This document shows positions 10,230-18,420 of a stretch of 64,000 nt of DNA, piece after piece. The notes beneath the pieces are model-generated. The model did not search any database. It was not told the origin of the DNA and saw nothing but the letters and a program-made list of their open reading frames with translations. The stretch covers positions 140,498 through 204,497 of the forward strand of contig KK211088.1 of NCBI GenBank assembly GCA_000620185.1. Direction: 5' to 3'. The stretch's first letter is position 1; every line of letters starts with the position of its first letter. This DNA comes from Geodermatophilaceae bacterium URHB0062. GTDB taxonomy: Bacteria > Actinomycetota > Actinomycetes > Mycobacteriales > Geodermatophilaceae. The translations under genes and the position numbers were made by a program.

Positions 10230-10825
10230 GACGGCCATTCCTTCAGGGGGACGATGTCGGTCAGGGCGAAGACGAGGGCGGTGCCCTCGGCCGGCCGGTC
10301 GCCGGGGTGCTCGGCCATCCAGCGCCCGAGGACGGCGTTGAGCTCGTCGGCCAGCGCCCGTGCCTGGTCGGGGGTGAGTCGCATCCCGTGGTCGTTGAGC
10401 GAGGCCACCGCCGCCCACTCGGGGCCGAGCGCGTCCTTCTGGTCGTGCCAGGTGTGCAGCACGCGGGCGTGCTGGTCGATCTGCAGCCGGGTCATCTCGT
10501 CCTGGACCTCGGCGCCGCCCTCCTGCTCGAGCAGATCGGTGGCCTGCCAGCTGGTCATCCGGTGACGGGCGCGCCACCACCGCTCGCGCGCCGTGCCCTG
10601 GCCCTCCACCTCCTCGACGAAGCCGTAGGCGGCGAGCTGGCGCAGGTGGTAGCTGGTCGAGCCGCTGCTCTCGCCGACCACCCGCCCGAGTTGGCTGGCC
10701 GTGGCGGGCCCGTTGAGGCGGAGCTGTCCGAGCAGCCGGTTGCGCAGGGGGTGCGCGAGCGCACGCAGGGCGCGCACGTCGGTCACCTGGACGGCGGGCT
10801 CCAGCGGGGTCGGGTCGATCGGCAC
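10226..10825 (-). CDS. ArsR-like winged-helix regulator
   Basis: A 199-aa regulator with an N-terminal winged helix: ALAHPLRNRLLGQLRLNGPA and SGSTSYHLRQLAAYGFVEE (about residues 22-75) match ArsR/HTH_20 proteins. The C-terminal half is helical and probably senses a ligand or dimerises. I start it at the GTG 10825 rather than a TTG seven codons upstream: on the minus strand TTGCAA, 17 bp, TATGGT and 6 nt lead straight to this GTG, giving a leaderless promoter. The gene overlaps the MFS gene, so it probably controls that exporter and itself. Confidence 0.8.
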   Translation of the reverse strand: MPIDPTPLEPAVQVTDVRALRALAHPLRNRLLGQLRLNGPATASQLGRVVGESSGSTSYHLRQLAAYGFVEEVEGQGTARERWWRARHRMTSWQATDLLEQEGGAEVQDEMTRLQIDQHARVLHTWHDQKDALGPEWAAVASLNDHGMRLTPDQARALADELNAVLGRWMAEHPGDRPAEGTALVFALTDIVPLKEWPS

Positions 10826-10831
10826 ACCGGA

Positions 10832-10873
10832 ACCATAGGAGTGCAAAGGGTTCTTTGCAAGGGTTTCTTTGCA
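10832..10873 (-). promoter_or_regulatory. Promoter and operator of the regulator-MFS operon
   Basis: Minus strand: -35 TTGCAA (10860-10855), 17-bp spacer, -10 TATGGT (10837-10832), then 6 nt to GTG. Overlapping the -35 and spacer is the perfect dyad TGCAAAG-N4-CTTTGCA (10842-10859), with a second imperfect half-dyad of the same sequence extending to 10873. A repressor bound here would block the promoter. The most economical ligand is the product of the downstream gene. Confidence 0.6.
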
Positions 10874-10876
10874 CCC

Positions 10877-11644
10877 TCACGAGGGGGCGACCGCCACCCC
10901 CAGCCAGCCCCGGAGCGCGCCGTCGGAGAGCAGCCGCGCGACCCGGCGCGACTGCTCCTCGGCCTCCCGGAACGCCGGCTCGGCGCCGTGCCGGCGGGCG
11001 ACCTCCGCCTCGACGGCGTCGGCGCGCTCCGACCACTCGGGTGGACTGTCCCCGAGGTCGGCGTCCACAGTGGCCTCGACGGCGAACCCGGCGTCCTCGA
11101 GCAGTTCGAGGAGTTCCGGCTCGGACGGGAACTCGTTGCCCTCCGGCAGCGGGGGCGGCAGCGGGGCGTCGGCCACGAACACGAGCAGCCCGAGCCGACC
11201 GCCCTCCCGCAGCACCCGCCGGAGCTCGCTGAGCGCGCCGGCCTTGTCCGCCGTCGTGCAGAGGACACCGAGGCACCACGCCGCGTCGAAGGTCGCGTCG
11301 GCGAAGGGCAGCCGCTGCGACACCGCCGCGACGGCGGGCAACCCGAACAGCCGTGCACCGGCACCGGCCGCGGCCACCATCGGCTCGGCACAGACGGGGC
11401 GCACGCTCCGCTCGCCGGCCAGCCAGCCGGCCGGGCCGCCGACGCCCGCGCCGGCGTCGAGGAACCGGCCACCGGGCACGGGATCCAGCCGGTCGGCGAG
11501 CCAGCGCAGCGCGCCCTCACTGCCGCTCCCCCGGCACCCGGCCGGAACGGCGTACTCGGGCCCCAGCGCCCGGACGGCCTCCTCCGTCCACCCCGCGACG
11601 GTGCCGAACTCGGCCTCCATCGCCTCGCTCTCGAGCTCGCTCAC
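10877..11644 (-). CDS. Class I SAM-dependent methyltransferase
   Basis: A 255-aa methyltransferase-like protein. Motif I FLDAGAGVGGPAGWL (about residues 60-74) binds SAM, followed by CAEPMVAAA and, after RLPFADATFDAAWCLGVL, a post-motif region typical of UbiE/type-11 methyltransferases. The substrate is not predictable. The GTG at 11644 overlaps the TGA of the MTHFR-like gene (GTGA), so the two are translated together and may act in one-carbon metabolism. The gene ends just before the regulator promoter. Confidence 0.8.
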   Translation of the reverse strand: MSELESEAMEAEFGTVAGWTEEAVRALGPEYAVPAGCRGSGSEGALRWLADRLDPVPGGRFLDAGAGVGGPAGWLAGERSVRPVCAEPMVAAAGAGARLFGLPAVAAVSQRLPFADATFDAAWCLGVLCTTADKAGALSELRRVLREGGRLGLLVFVADAPLPPPLPEGNEFPSEPELLELLEDAGFAVEATVDADLGDSPPEWSERADAVEAEVARRHGAEPAFREAEEQSRRVARLLSDGALRGWLGVAVAPS

Positions 11645-12651
11645 CCGCCGTCCCTGAGTCGTTCGGCCACAGCCGCCTTGACCTGCGCCCCGTCGTCCTC
11701 ACCGCGGGAGGACCCCATGCCGGAGAGGTTGACCCCGACGACGCCGGGGACGGCCAGCAACTCCCGGGCCTCGGCCACCGCGGCCGCGATGCCTGCCTCG
11801 CGCGGATCGGCGGAGGCGAGCACCCGCTCGACGACGTCGTCGTCGAGGTGCAGGCCGGGAAACCGCTGGAGCACCCGGGCGGAGGGCTCGTCGGTGTAGA
11901 CGGCGACCGCGGCCACGAACGGCAGCGTGGCGCCGGCGGCCCGCGCGGCGGCGACGAACTCCGCCACCCGCGACGGGCGGCCAACGTGGTTGAGGACGCA
12001 CAGCTGCGCGCCGGCCCGCTGCTTGGACGCCACCCGCGCCGGTCGCAGGTGCACCGGCGGCGCCTCCGGCGACTCGGGGACGGCGACGCGCAGGCCGACG
12101 CCCGCAGCCAGGGCGGCCAGCCGCGTGCCGTCGAGGTCGAACACCTGCGTGACGCCGGGGCGCACACCGGGCCCGCGGCCGTCGCCGGTCACGCAGAGCA
12201 CGCCCTCGATCCCCAGTGCGGCGAGACCGGCGAGCTCCTGCTCCAGGACGACGCGGTTGCGGTCGCGGCAGGCCAGTGTCGTCCAGAGCCGGCCGCCCGC
12301 CGCGAGGACCTCCGCGGCGAGCATGGTGGGCGGCAGGTCAGGGCGGTTGGCGTGCTCGCCGACGAGGAGCCCGTCAGACACCGGCCCGAGCACGCCGACG
12401 ACGCGCCGCACGGAGGCGGGATCGAACGGGGCGACGGAGAGATCGCTCAGCACGACGGGGCCGGCGAGGTCCCCCTCGGCCGGCGGGTCGGCGACCGGAC
12501 CCGTCGAGACGACGGGCCAGGACATCACCGGCGGATCGAGGAAGACGCAGCGGTGCTCGGCCATCTCGCAGCGCTCGTCGTCCCGCACTCCCCCGCACGG
12601 CCCGAAGACCATCGCCTTGGGGCAGCCCAGGCGCGGCGCTTCGGGCTCCAT
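11641..12651 (-). CDS. MTHFR-like protein with N-terminal MTHFR_C cysteine domain
   Basis: A 336-aa protein. The first 45 residues carry CPKAMVFGPCGG with Cys10, Cys19, Cys28 and Cys35, the hallmark of the MTHFR C-terminal (MetV-like) metal- or Fe-S-binding domain. The rest resembles the methylenetetrahydrofolate reductase TIM barrel (VVLSDLSVAPFD, CRDRNRVVLEQELAGLAALGIEGVLCVTGD). Usually the two modules are separate or in the opposite order. It may reduce 5,10-methylene-THF without the canonical MetF sequence, but this is inference. The ATG at 12651 directly precedes the cysteine motif; the open frame upstream runs into a family B repeat. GGGG is the only Shine-Dalgarno-like sequence and is too close. 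Confidence 0.7.
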   Translation of the reverse strand: MEPEAPRLGCPKAMVFGPCGGVRDDERCEMAEHRCVFLDPPVMSWPVVSTGPVADPPAEGDLAGPVVLSDLSVAPFDPASVRRVVGVLGPVSDGLLVGEHANRPDLPPTMLAAEVLAAGGRLWTTLACRDRNRVVLEQELAGLAALGIEGVLCVTGDGRGPGVRPGVTQVFDLDGTRLAALAAGVGLRVAVPESPEAPPVHLRPARVASKQRAGAQLCVLNHVGRPSRVAEFVAAARAAGATLPFVAAVAVYTDEPSARVLQRFPGLHLDDDVVERVLASADPREAGIAAAVAEARELLAVPGVVGVNLSGMGSSRGEDDGAQVKAAVAERLRDGG

Positions 12652-12700
12652 CCCCGAGAGCTGACCCGCCCCGTCGGCCGCCAAACCCGCCACGTCCGCG

Positions 12701-12757
12701 CGAGATCTGCACACTCGTGGCGATCACGGGCCGATGGCCGCGAGTGTGCAGATCTCG
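12701..12757. repeat. Family B inverted repeat, copy 1
   Basis: Two 21-nt arms (12701-12721 and 12737-12757) share CGAGATCTGCACACTCG and pair with one mismatch across a 15-nt loop. The unit lies between the MTHFR-like gene and the pirin promoter. A perfect-arm copy lies at 57673-57729. Confidence 0.8.
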
Positions 12758-12771
12758 TGGCGACGGGAGGG

Positions 12772-12822
12772 AAGACAAACGGCCTCTCGAGCGCTACAGT
12801 CGCCACTAGTTGAGCTCTCAAC
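12772..12822 (+). promoter_or_regulatory. Pirin promoter with start-site operator
   Basis: AAGACA (12772-12777) and TACAGT (12795-12800) are spaced 17 bp and form a plausible sigma-70-type promoter. Just downstream of the expected start lies the perfect 14-bp palindrome GTTGAGCTCTCAAC (12809-12822), ideally placed for a MarR/HxlR-type repressor. AAGGAGG follows and serves the pirin gene. Confidence 0.5.
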
Positions 12823-12835
12823 CAAGGAGGCCGGC

Positions 12836-13861
12836 ATGCCTGCCGTGACCGTCGAAGACACCACCGTCCTGCCGCGCGTGCCGGTTCCCGCACCCGGGAC
12901 GGTCCGCCGCCGGGTCCGCTCGGTCACCACTGCGCCGTCGGGCTTCGAGGGCGAGGGCTTCCCCGTCCGCCGCGCCTTCGCCGGCGTCGACCTGCGCGAC
13001 CTCGACCCCTTCATCCACATGGACCAGATGGGCGAGGTCGAGTACGCGCCCGGCGAGCCGAAGGGCACCAGCTGGCACCCGCACCGCGGCTTCGAGACCG
13101 TCACCTACATCATCGACGGCACCTTCGAGCACGCCGACTCCCACGGCGGCGGCGGCACGATCAGCAATGGCGACACGCAGTGGATGACCGCCGGTGGGGG
13201 CGTCCTGCACATCGAGCGCCCGCCGGAGCACCTCGTCGTCAGCGGCGGCCTGTTCCACGGGCTGCAGCTGTGGGTGAACCTGCCCCGAGCGCAGAAGTGG
13301 GTCGAGCCCCGCTACCAGGACCTGCGCGCCGACGAGTCGGTGCTGCTGGCCAGCCCCGACGCGGGCGCCTTCCTGCGGGTCATCGCCGGGGACGTCGCCG
13401 GACAGCGCGGTCCCGGCTCGACCTACACGCCCATGGCGATGGTGCACGCCACCGTCGCTCCCGGCGCGACCCTCGACCTGCCGTGGCGGCCGGACTTCAA
13501 CGCGCTGGTCTACGTGCTCTCCGGTGCCGGCTCGGTGGGCATCGACGGGCACCCGGTGCGCACCGGCCAGCTCGCCGTCTTCGGGCCCGGGGACACCATC
13601 ACCATCAACGGCGCCGTCGCGCAGGAGTCGCGGACGCCGGCGCTCGACGTCGTCATCTTCGGCGGCCTGCCGATCCGCGAGCCGATCGCGATGTACGGGC
13701 CGTTCGTGATGAACACGCGGCAGGAGGTCATGGACGCGTTCACCGACTTCCAGGCCGGCCGGCTCGGTTCGATCCCGGCGACGTACGGATCAGGCGCGCG
13801 GCACGTTCCGCACGGCGACGTCCGGGGCGAGACTGGCCAGGACGCCGGCCAGAACGCCTAG
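12836..13861 (+). CDS. Pirin family protein 1
   Basis: A 341-aa bicupin of the pirin family. The N-terminal cupin holds the metal-site motif HPHRGFETVTYIIDG (about residues 81-95) with the further His in HADSHG; the pirin core continues through MTAGGGVLHIER and FHGLQLWVNLP. A C-terminal pirin domain spans about 200-310. Bacterial pirins bind iron and either act as quercetin dioxygenases or modulate enzymes; the role here is open. The ATG at 12836 has AAGGAGG 5 nt upstream. The C-terminal 30 residues are an unconserved-looking tail. A family C palindrome overlaps the stop and a second pirin follows. Confidence 0.9.
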   Translation: MPAVTVEDTTVLPRVPVPAPGTVRRRVRSVTTAPSGFEGEGFPVRRAFAGVDLRDLDPFIHMDQMGEVEYAPGEPKGTSWHPHRGFETVTYIIDGTFEHADSHGGGGTISNGDTQWMTAGGGVLHIERPPEHLVVSGGLFHGLQLWVNLPRAQKWVEPRYQDLRADESVLLASPDAGAFLRVIAGDVAGQRGPGSTYTPMAMVHATVAPGATLDLPWRPDFNALVYVLSGAGSVGIDGHPVRTGQLAVFGPGDTITINGAVAQESRTPALDVVIFGGLPIREPIAMYGPFVMNTRQEVMDAFTDFQAGRLGSIPATYGSGARHVPHGDVRGETGQDAGQNA

Positions 13862-13887
13862 CGGCAGACATGGCCATTTCTGCCGCT
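13860..13887. repeat. Family C palindrome, copy 2
   Basis: A 28-bp dyad with one mismatched pair, centred on ATGGCCAT, starting within the stop codon of pirin 1 and lying before pirin 2. It could act as a terminator or processing hairpin, although no T-tract follows. An in-frame ATG inside it could extend pirin 2 by 14 residues, but the ATG at 13912 has the ribosome-binding site. Confidence 0.7.
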
Positions 13888-13911
13888 GCGGGAGTCAGGG
13901 AGGGAACCGCG

Positions 13912-14880
13912 ATGAGCAATCTCGACCGCCGCCCGGCAGCCCAGGCGCTGGGCGGCCTCGCGGCGACCGCCGCGGGTCCCGCCCTCGACCTGCTGCCCGG
14001 CAAGGAGGTGCTGCTGGGCGAGAGCACCCGCGTCCGCCGCCTGCTGCCCACGCTCGGCCGCCGGATGGTCGGCGCCTGGGCGTTCGTCGACCACTACGGT
14101 CCCGACGACATCTCCGCCGGCGCCGGCATGCAGGTCGCCCCGCACCCGCACACCGGCCTGCAGACGGTCTCCTGGCTGCTGGAGGGCGAGGTGCACCACC
14201 GCGACTCACTCGGCAGCGACGTGCGGTTCGGACCCGGCCAACTGGCGTTGATGACCGCCGGGCACGGCATCGCGCACTCCGAGCAGTCGCCGGTGAGCCA
14301 CCCCCGCTTCCTGCACGGGGCGCAACTGTGGGTCGTGCTGCCCGACGCCCACCGCGAGACCGCGCCGGCGTTCGAGCACCACGGCACCCTGCCCGGGTTC
14401 ACCTCCGACGGGCTCACCGCCACGGTGCTCATGGGCGACTTCGGCGGGGCGTCGTCCCCCGGGACGGCGTACACCCCGCTGGTCGGCGTCGATCTCGACC
14501 TCGCTCCGGGTGCGGACGTCGAGGTGCCCCTGGACCCCGACTTCGAGTACGGGCTGCTCGCCTCCTCCGGTGCCGCCGACGTCGAGGGCGCCCCGCTAGA
14601 GCGGGGCGCGATGCTCTACCTCGGCACGGGACGGCGCTCGCTGCGGCTGCGCGCGGAGGAGGCCAGCCGGCTGCTGCTGCTCGGCGGCGAGCCGTTCGAC
14701 GAGCAGATCGTCATGTGGTGGAACTTCGTCGGCCGGTCGGGCGACGAGATCGCCGGCTACGCGGAGCAGTGGAACGCCGAGGACGACCGCTTCGGCGCCG
14801 TGGTGGGCTACGACGGCGACCGGTTGAGCGCGCCTCCGATGCCCCCGTTTCCGCTGCGGGCACGGGGCCGGGAGAGATAG
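13912..14880 (+). CDS. Pirin family protein 2
   Basis: A 322-aa pirin paralogue. The cupin metal motif HPHTGLQTVSWLLEGEVHHRDS (near residue 80, split here as HPHTG and EVHHRDS) and GHGIAHSEQSP, FLHGAQLWVVLP match the YhaK/pirin pattern; a second cupin-like half follows to about 290. The iron-binding His/Glu residues are kept. It differs clearly from pirin 1, so the pair is an old duplication or two separate lineages. AGGGAGG lies 5-8 nt before the ATG. It is probably cotranscribed with pirin 1, 50 nt upstream. Confidence 0.88.
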   Translation: MSNLDRRPAAQALGGLAATAAGPALDLLPGKEVLLGESTRVRRLLPTLGRRMVGAWAFVDHYGPDDISAGAGMQVAPHPHTGLQTVSWLLEGEVHHRDSLGSDVRFGPGQLALMTAGHGIAHSEQSPVSHPRFLHGAQLWVVLPDAHRETAPAFEHHGTLPGFTSDGLTATVLMGDFGGASSPGTAYTPLVGVDLDLAPGADVEVPLDPDFEYGLLASSGAADVEGAPLERGAMLYLGTGRRSLRLRAEEASRLLLLGGEPFDEQIVMWWNFVGRSGDEIAGYAEQWNAEDDRFGAVVGYDGDRLSAPPMPPFPLRARGRER

Positions 14881-14884
14881 AGGA

Positions 14885-14938
14885 CCCTGCCCTCCCACCC
14901 CTCGCACGCTCGGGGCGGTGCCCGGGACGGGGGCAGGG
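14885..14938 (+). terminator. Possible terminator after pirin 2
   Basis: CCCTGCCC (14885-14892) pairs with GGGCAGGG (14931-14938), and the intervening CACCCC and GGGGCGGTG can pair further. There is no T-tract, as is common for high-GC terminators. Confidence 0.4.
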
Positions 14939-14952
14939 CAGGATAGGCCCCT

Positions 14953-15384
14953 GTGACCGATCCCGATCCGCGTCTGCTCGCCTTCGTCGCCGAGCACAAC
15001 TGGGGCGTCCTGGCGGCCGTCAAGCGCGACGGCCGCCCCCACCTGTCCAACGTCGGCTACGCCTACGACCCCGAGCGCCGGCTGTTCCGCGTCTCCGTGA
15101 CCGCGGACCGGGTCAAGACGCGCCTGCTGGCCGCCGATCCGCGGGTCACCCTGCACGTGGCGTCGAAGGACTTCTGGACCTGGGTCGCGGTCGAGGGCAC
15201 CGCCGACCTGACCCCGGTGGCGGCCGATCCGCACGACGCCACCGTCGACGAACTGGTCGCGTACTACCGCGGCGTGAGCGGCGAGCACGAGAACTGGGAC
15301 GCGTACCGCGCGGCGATGGTCCGCGACCGCCGGCTCGTCGTCCGCTTCCGGCCGGAACACGCCTACGGGCAGTTGCCCGACTAG
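14953..15384 (+). CDS. PPOX-class F420- or flavin-dependent protein
   Basis: A 143-aa split-barrel protein of the pyridoxamine-phosphate-oxidase/F420 superfamily. NWGVLAAVKRDGRPHLSNVGYAYD at the N-terminus and VTADRVKTRLLAADPRVTLHV are typical of the small actinobacterial TIGR03618-type F420-binding oxidoreductases. These use F420 or FMN to reduce diverse small molecules; the substrate is unknown. The GTG at 14953 lacks a clear Shine-Dalgarno sequence. It is monocistronic and converges with the next gene. Confidence 0.85.
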   Translation: MTDPDPRLLAFVAEHNWGVLAAVKRDGRPHLSNVGYAYDPERRLFRVSVTADRVKTRLLAADPRVTLHVASKDFWTWVAVEGTADLTPVAADPHDATVDELVAYYRGVSGEHENWDAYRAAMVRDRRLVVRFRPEHAYGQLPD

Positions 15385-15391
15385 GGACGAC

Positions 15392-16150
15392 TCAGCCGGT
15401 CGTGCTCTCCATGACCGAGAAGGCGGCTCCCCAGGGGTCCTCGACGACGGCGAACCGGCCGAACGAGGTCTCCATGGCCCCCATGGTGACCTTGCCTTCG
15501 GCCGACTCGACGGCCGCGACCGCATCGTCGACCGATGTGACCGAGAAGCACGTCGTCCATCCCTTCGGCGAACCGGGCTGGTGCCCGCCGAGACCGCCCA
15601 GCGGGTTGTCGCCCGTGGCGAAGGTCGTGTAGCCACCGGAGTCCGGCATCTCGTCGAAGCGGAAGCCGAAGACCGCGCTGTAGAAGGCGCGAGCCGCGTC
15701 GGGGTCGTCGACGGCGGCCTCGTTCCACGTGACACCGCCTGGCTCGTTGTAGATCCGGAAGCCGGTGTGCATTCCCGCCTGCCACAGGCCGAACGGATTT
15801 CCTTGCGGGTCGAGTGCGATGACCATCGTGCCCATCGGCCCGACCTCCATCGGCTCGACGAGCACAGTGCCGCCGGCCTCGGTGATGCGGGCAGCGGTGG
15901 CGGCGGCGTCGGACGTCGCGAAGTACGTCGTCCAGCGCGGCGGGTCGTCCGGGTCCTGCTGGGGGCCGAGCCCGGCGGCCTGCTCGCCGTTGCGCGTGGC
16001 GGTCAGGTAGCCGCCGAACTCCGGCTCGCCGCCGGAGTACTCCCAGCCGAGCAGGTCGGCGTAGAAGCGTTTCGTGGCGTCGATGTCGGCCGAGCCGTAG
16101 TCGACCCAGCACGGTGTGCCGTCGGGCCAGGGAGTGTCTCGGGTGGGCAT
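15392..16150 (-). CDS. Two-domain VOC family protein
   Basis: A 252-aa protein with two glyoxalase-like repeats (about residues 8-125 and 135-250). The sequence CWVDYGSADIDATKRFYADLLGW, and later NEAAVDDPDAARAFYSAVFGF, follows the tandem-VOC pattern found in actinobacteria. The substrate is unknown. The ATG at 16150 is preceded by GAGGAGGAGCC, an excellent ribosome-binding site. The upstream open frame is the antisense of the Gly-rich tail of the neighbouring TPM gene and is not coding. Confidence 0.85.
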   Translation of the reverse strand: MPTRDTPWPDGTPCWVDYGSADIDATKRFYADLLGWEYSGGEPEFGGYLTATRNGEQAAGLGPQQDPDDPPRWTTYFATSDAAATAARITEAGGTVLVEPMEVGPMGTMVIALDPQGNPFGLWQAGMHTGFRIYNEPGGVTWNEAAVDDPDAARAFYSAVFGFRFDEMPDSGGYTTFATGDNPLGGLGGHQPGSPKGWTTCFSVTSVDDAVAAVESAEGKVTMGAMETSFGRFAVVEDPWGAAFSVMESTTG

Positions 16151-16226
16151 GGCTCCTCCTCGTCGAGTGGGGAGGGACACCGTCCCACCGGCCAGCGACA
16201 GTTCCCAGACCGCCGGTGACGAGGAC

Positions 16227-18284
16227 TCAGAAGTCGCCGCCGAAGTCCCCGCCCCCGCCGAAGTCGCCACCGAAGTCGCCGCCGGAGTCCCCGAACCCGC
16301 CGCCGCCCCAGTCGCCGGAGCTCCAGTCGCCGTGGTCCCCGTGGTCGCCGCCGAAGAGCAGGCCACCCAGTACGAGGCCGCCGAGCCCGGCGCCGAGCGG
16401 GCTCATCCCGCCCCGCCGGCCACCCCAGCCGCCGCCGTAGCCGCCGCCCCAGCCACTTCCCCAGGTTCCGCCGTAGCCGCCGCCGTAGCCGCCGTAGCCG
16501 GTCTGCTGCGACCACTGGCCGACGTCGCGCTGCGCCACCTCGAGCGCGTACTGGCCGAGCCGGTCGGCCTCGCGGGCCTCCGCGAGCGCCGCCGCCGGAT
16601 CGCTGCGCGCCATGCCCTCCGCGGCGTCGAGGTGCCGCTGCGCCTCGGCCAGCCGCGTGCGCGCCTCCGGCCCGACGGCGCCCCGCCGCGTGCTGATGAA
16701 GTCGGCCGCGGCCGCGGTGGTGGACCGTGCGGTGAGCAGCGCCTGGTCGAGCAGTTCGGCGGCGCGGCGCGCCTGGGTCTGGGCGTCGCGGGCGACCGAG
16801 AGCGCCTGCTCCAGGGCGAGGTCGCCCTCCTCGAGGTGCCGCAACGCCGTCAACGGGTCACCGGGTGAGCCGTCGGCCGGCCGCAGTGCGGCGTCGGCCG
16901 CGGTGAGCGCCGCCTCTGCCCGGGCGATCTGGGGTGTGAGCCCGCTGCGGTCGCCGCCCCGGATGAGGGACCGCGCCTCCGCGAGGTCCTTCTCGGTCTC
17001 CGCTCGGACGGCGGGCAGCCGCTCCTCGGCCGCGGCGAGGTCCGCCCCCAGCCGGTCGATCCCGTCGAGCAGGGTCGCGCTCTGCCCGACGGCGTCCTCG
17101 GCGCCGCGCAGCCGGCCGACCGACCGGCCGGGCTGACCGGACTGCTGGTCCTGACGGGCGAGCTCCACGGCCTGGCTCGCCGCCTCCAGGCGGACGCCGG
17201 CCTCGCGGACGTTCTCCCCCACCGACGTCACCGTCGCCGAGGAGTACCGCCGCTGCAGCGACGCGAGCTTCTCCGCCTGGACGGGGATCCGCTGCTGCAG
17301 CTCCCCGATCCGCCGCCGCAGGTCCTCGATGACCTGCGGTGCCGTCCGTTCCCGCTCGCGCAGCTCGTCGAGGGCGGCGGCCTGCTTCCTGAGCCGCTCG
17401 CCGGCCGCTCCAGTCAGCTTGAGCAGCTCGGCGAGCATCCGGCGCTGCGTCGGCTCGTCCTCGGGGATCTCGTCGTCGAGCTCCTGCCGGATGGTGAACG
17501 CCCGTGCCAGCTCGTCGCGGGAGGTCGCCAGGTCACGGTCGAACCCCGGCACGGCCTCCTCGCCGTAGTACGAGCGGGCGATGTCGAGGTTCGTGCCCGC
17601 CGCGCGGGCCCGCTCGTCGAGGTCGAGCAACGCCGCGCTGGCCCGGTAGTTCAGCTGCTCGGTCGGCGTCCCCTCGTAGGGGTCCACCGGCTGCCGGCGC
17701 TCGATCGCGGGGGTGGCCTCGCGCTCGCGACGGCGGCGGCCCCGCGACCGGAAGAAGAGGTAGGCGCCACCGGCGACCAGGATCAGCGCCACGACGACGG
17801 CGAGGGTGGCGGCACCGGAGGTGGCACCCGAGCCCCCACCCATGCCCTCGGCGAGGGCGACCGCGGCACCGGCCCAGTCGCCGGACGCCAGCTTCGGCTC
17901 GACGTCGTCGACGATGACGGTGTTCAGCTTGTCGGCGTCGATCGCGCTTCCGGGGTGGACGCCGTAGTGCCGCTCCCCGCCCACTGCCACGGCGAGCATG
18001 ACGTCCTTGGCGCCGAGACCGGACTGCTCCGCGGTCTGGGCGACCCACTGCTTGCCGTTCTGGCCGTCGAACGAGTCGACGAGGACGACGTACTCGCTGA
18101 TGCCCTCGTTCTTCTGCAGCTCGTCGATCGCCTGCTCGATGCGGTCCTTGTCCGAGGAGCTGAGGACGCCGGCCTGGTCGGTCACCCGTCCCGAGACGCC
18201 GAACGGCGGGTCGGCGAGGGCCGGACCTCCCGCGGCCAGGAGCAGGGTGGCCATCAGGCCGAGAACGACAGAGAGCCGTCGCAC
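16227..18284 (-). CDS. TPM-domain membrane protein with coiled coil and Gly-rich tail
   Basis: A 685-aa envelope protein. A signal peptide (about residues 1-25, ending PALADPP) leads into a TPM domain (about 30-145; VTDQAGVLSSSDKDRIEQAI) of the type found in membrane-repair and photosystem II maintenance proteins. One membrane helix follows (LAVVVALILVAGGAYLFF, about 160-180), then a long helical cytoplasmic region of heptad-like Ala/Glu/Arg sequence to about 600, and a tail of Gly, Tyr, Trp, Asp and Phe repeats ending GGDF. The tail could drive assembly or phase separation. The GTG at 18284 has GGAGG 7 nt upstream. The gene is widespread in actinobacteria but uncharacterised. Confidence 0.85.
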   Translation of the reverse strand: MRRLSVVLGLMATLLLAAGGPALADPPFGVSGRVTDQAGVLSSSDKDRIEQAIDELQKNEGISEYVVLVDSFDGQNGKQWVAQTAEQSGLGAKDVMLAVAVGGERHYGVHPGSAIDADKLNTVIVDDVEPKLASGDWAGAAVALAEGMGGGSGATSGAATLAVVVALILVAGGAYLFFRSRGRRRREREATPAIERRQPVDPYEGTPTEQLNYRASAALLDLDERARAAGTNLDIARSYYGEEAVPGFDRDLATSRDELARAFTIRQELDDEIPEDEPTQRRMLAELLKLTGAAGERLRKQAAALDELRERERTAPQVIEDLRRRIGELQQRIPVQAEKLASLQRRYSSATVTSVGENVREAGVRLEAASQAVELARQDQQSGQPGRSVGRLRGAEDAVGQSATLLDGIDRLGADLAAAEERLPAVRAETEKDLAEARSLIRGGDRSGLTPQIARAEAALTAADAALRPADGSPGDPLTALRHLEEGDLALEQALSVARDAQTQARRAAELLDQALLTARSTTAAAADFISTRRGAVGPEARTRLAEAQRHLDAAEGMARSDPAAALAEAREADRLGQYALEVAQRDVGQWSQQTGYGGYGGGYGGTWGSGWGGGYGGGWGGRRGGMSPLGAGLGGLVLGGLLFGGDHGDHGDWSSGDWGGGGFGDSGGDFGGDFGGGGDFGGDF

Positions 18285-18420
18285 GCTGAAACCTCCGATG
18301 TGCCTGGGCGTCCGCCAGGACGTCCGGACTCTACGCACGAGCAGCGGACCTCCGGAGTTCCCGGAGCCGCCGCACGGGTAGGGGCAACGGGCCGCCGTCC
18401 GCACCGTCGAGGAGACGTCC

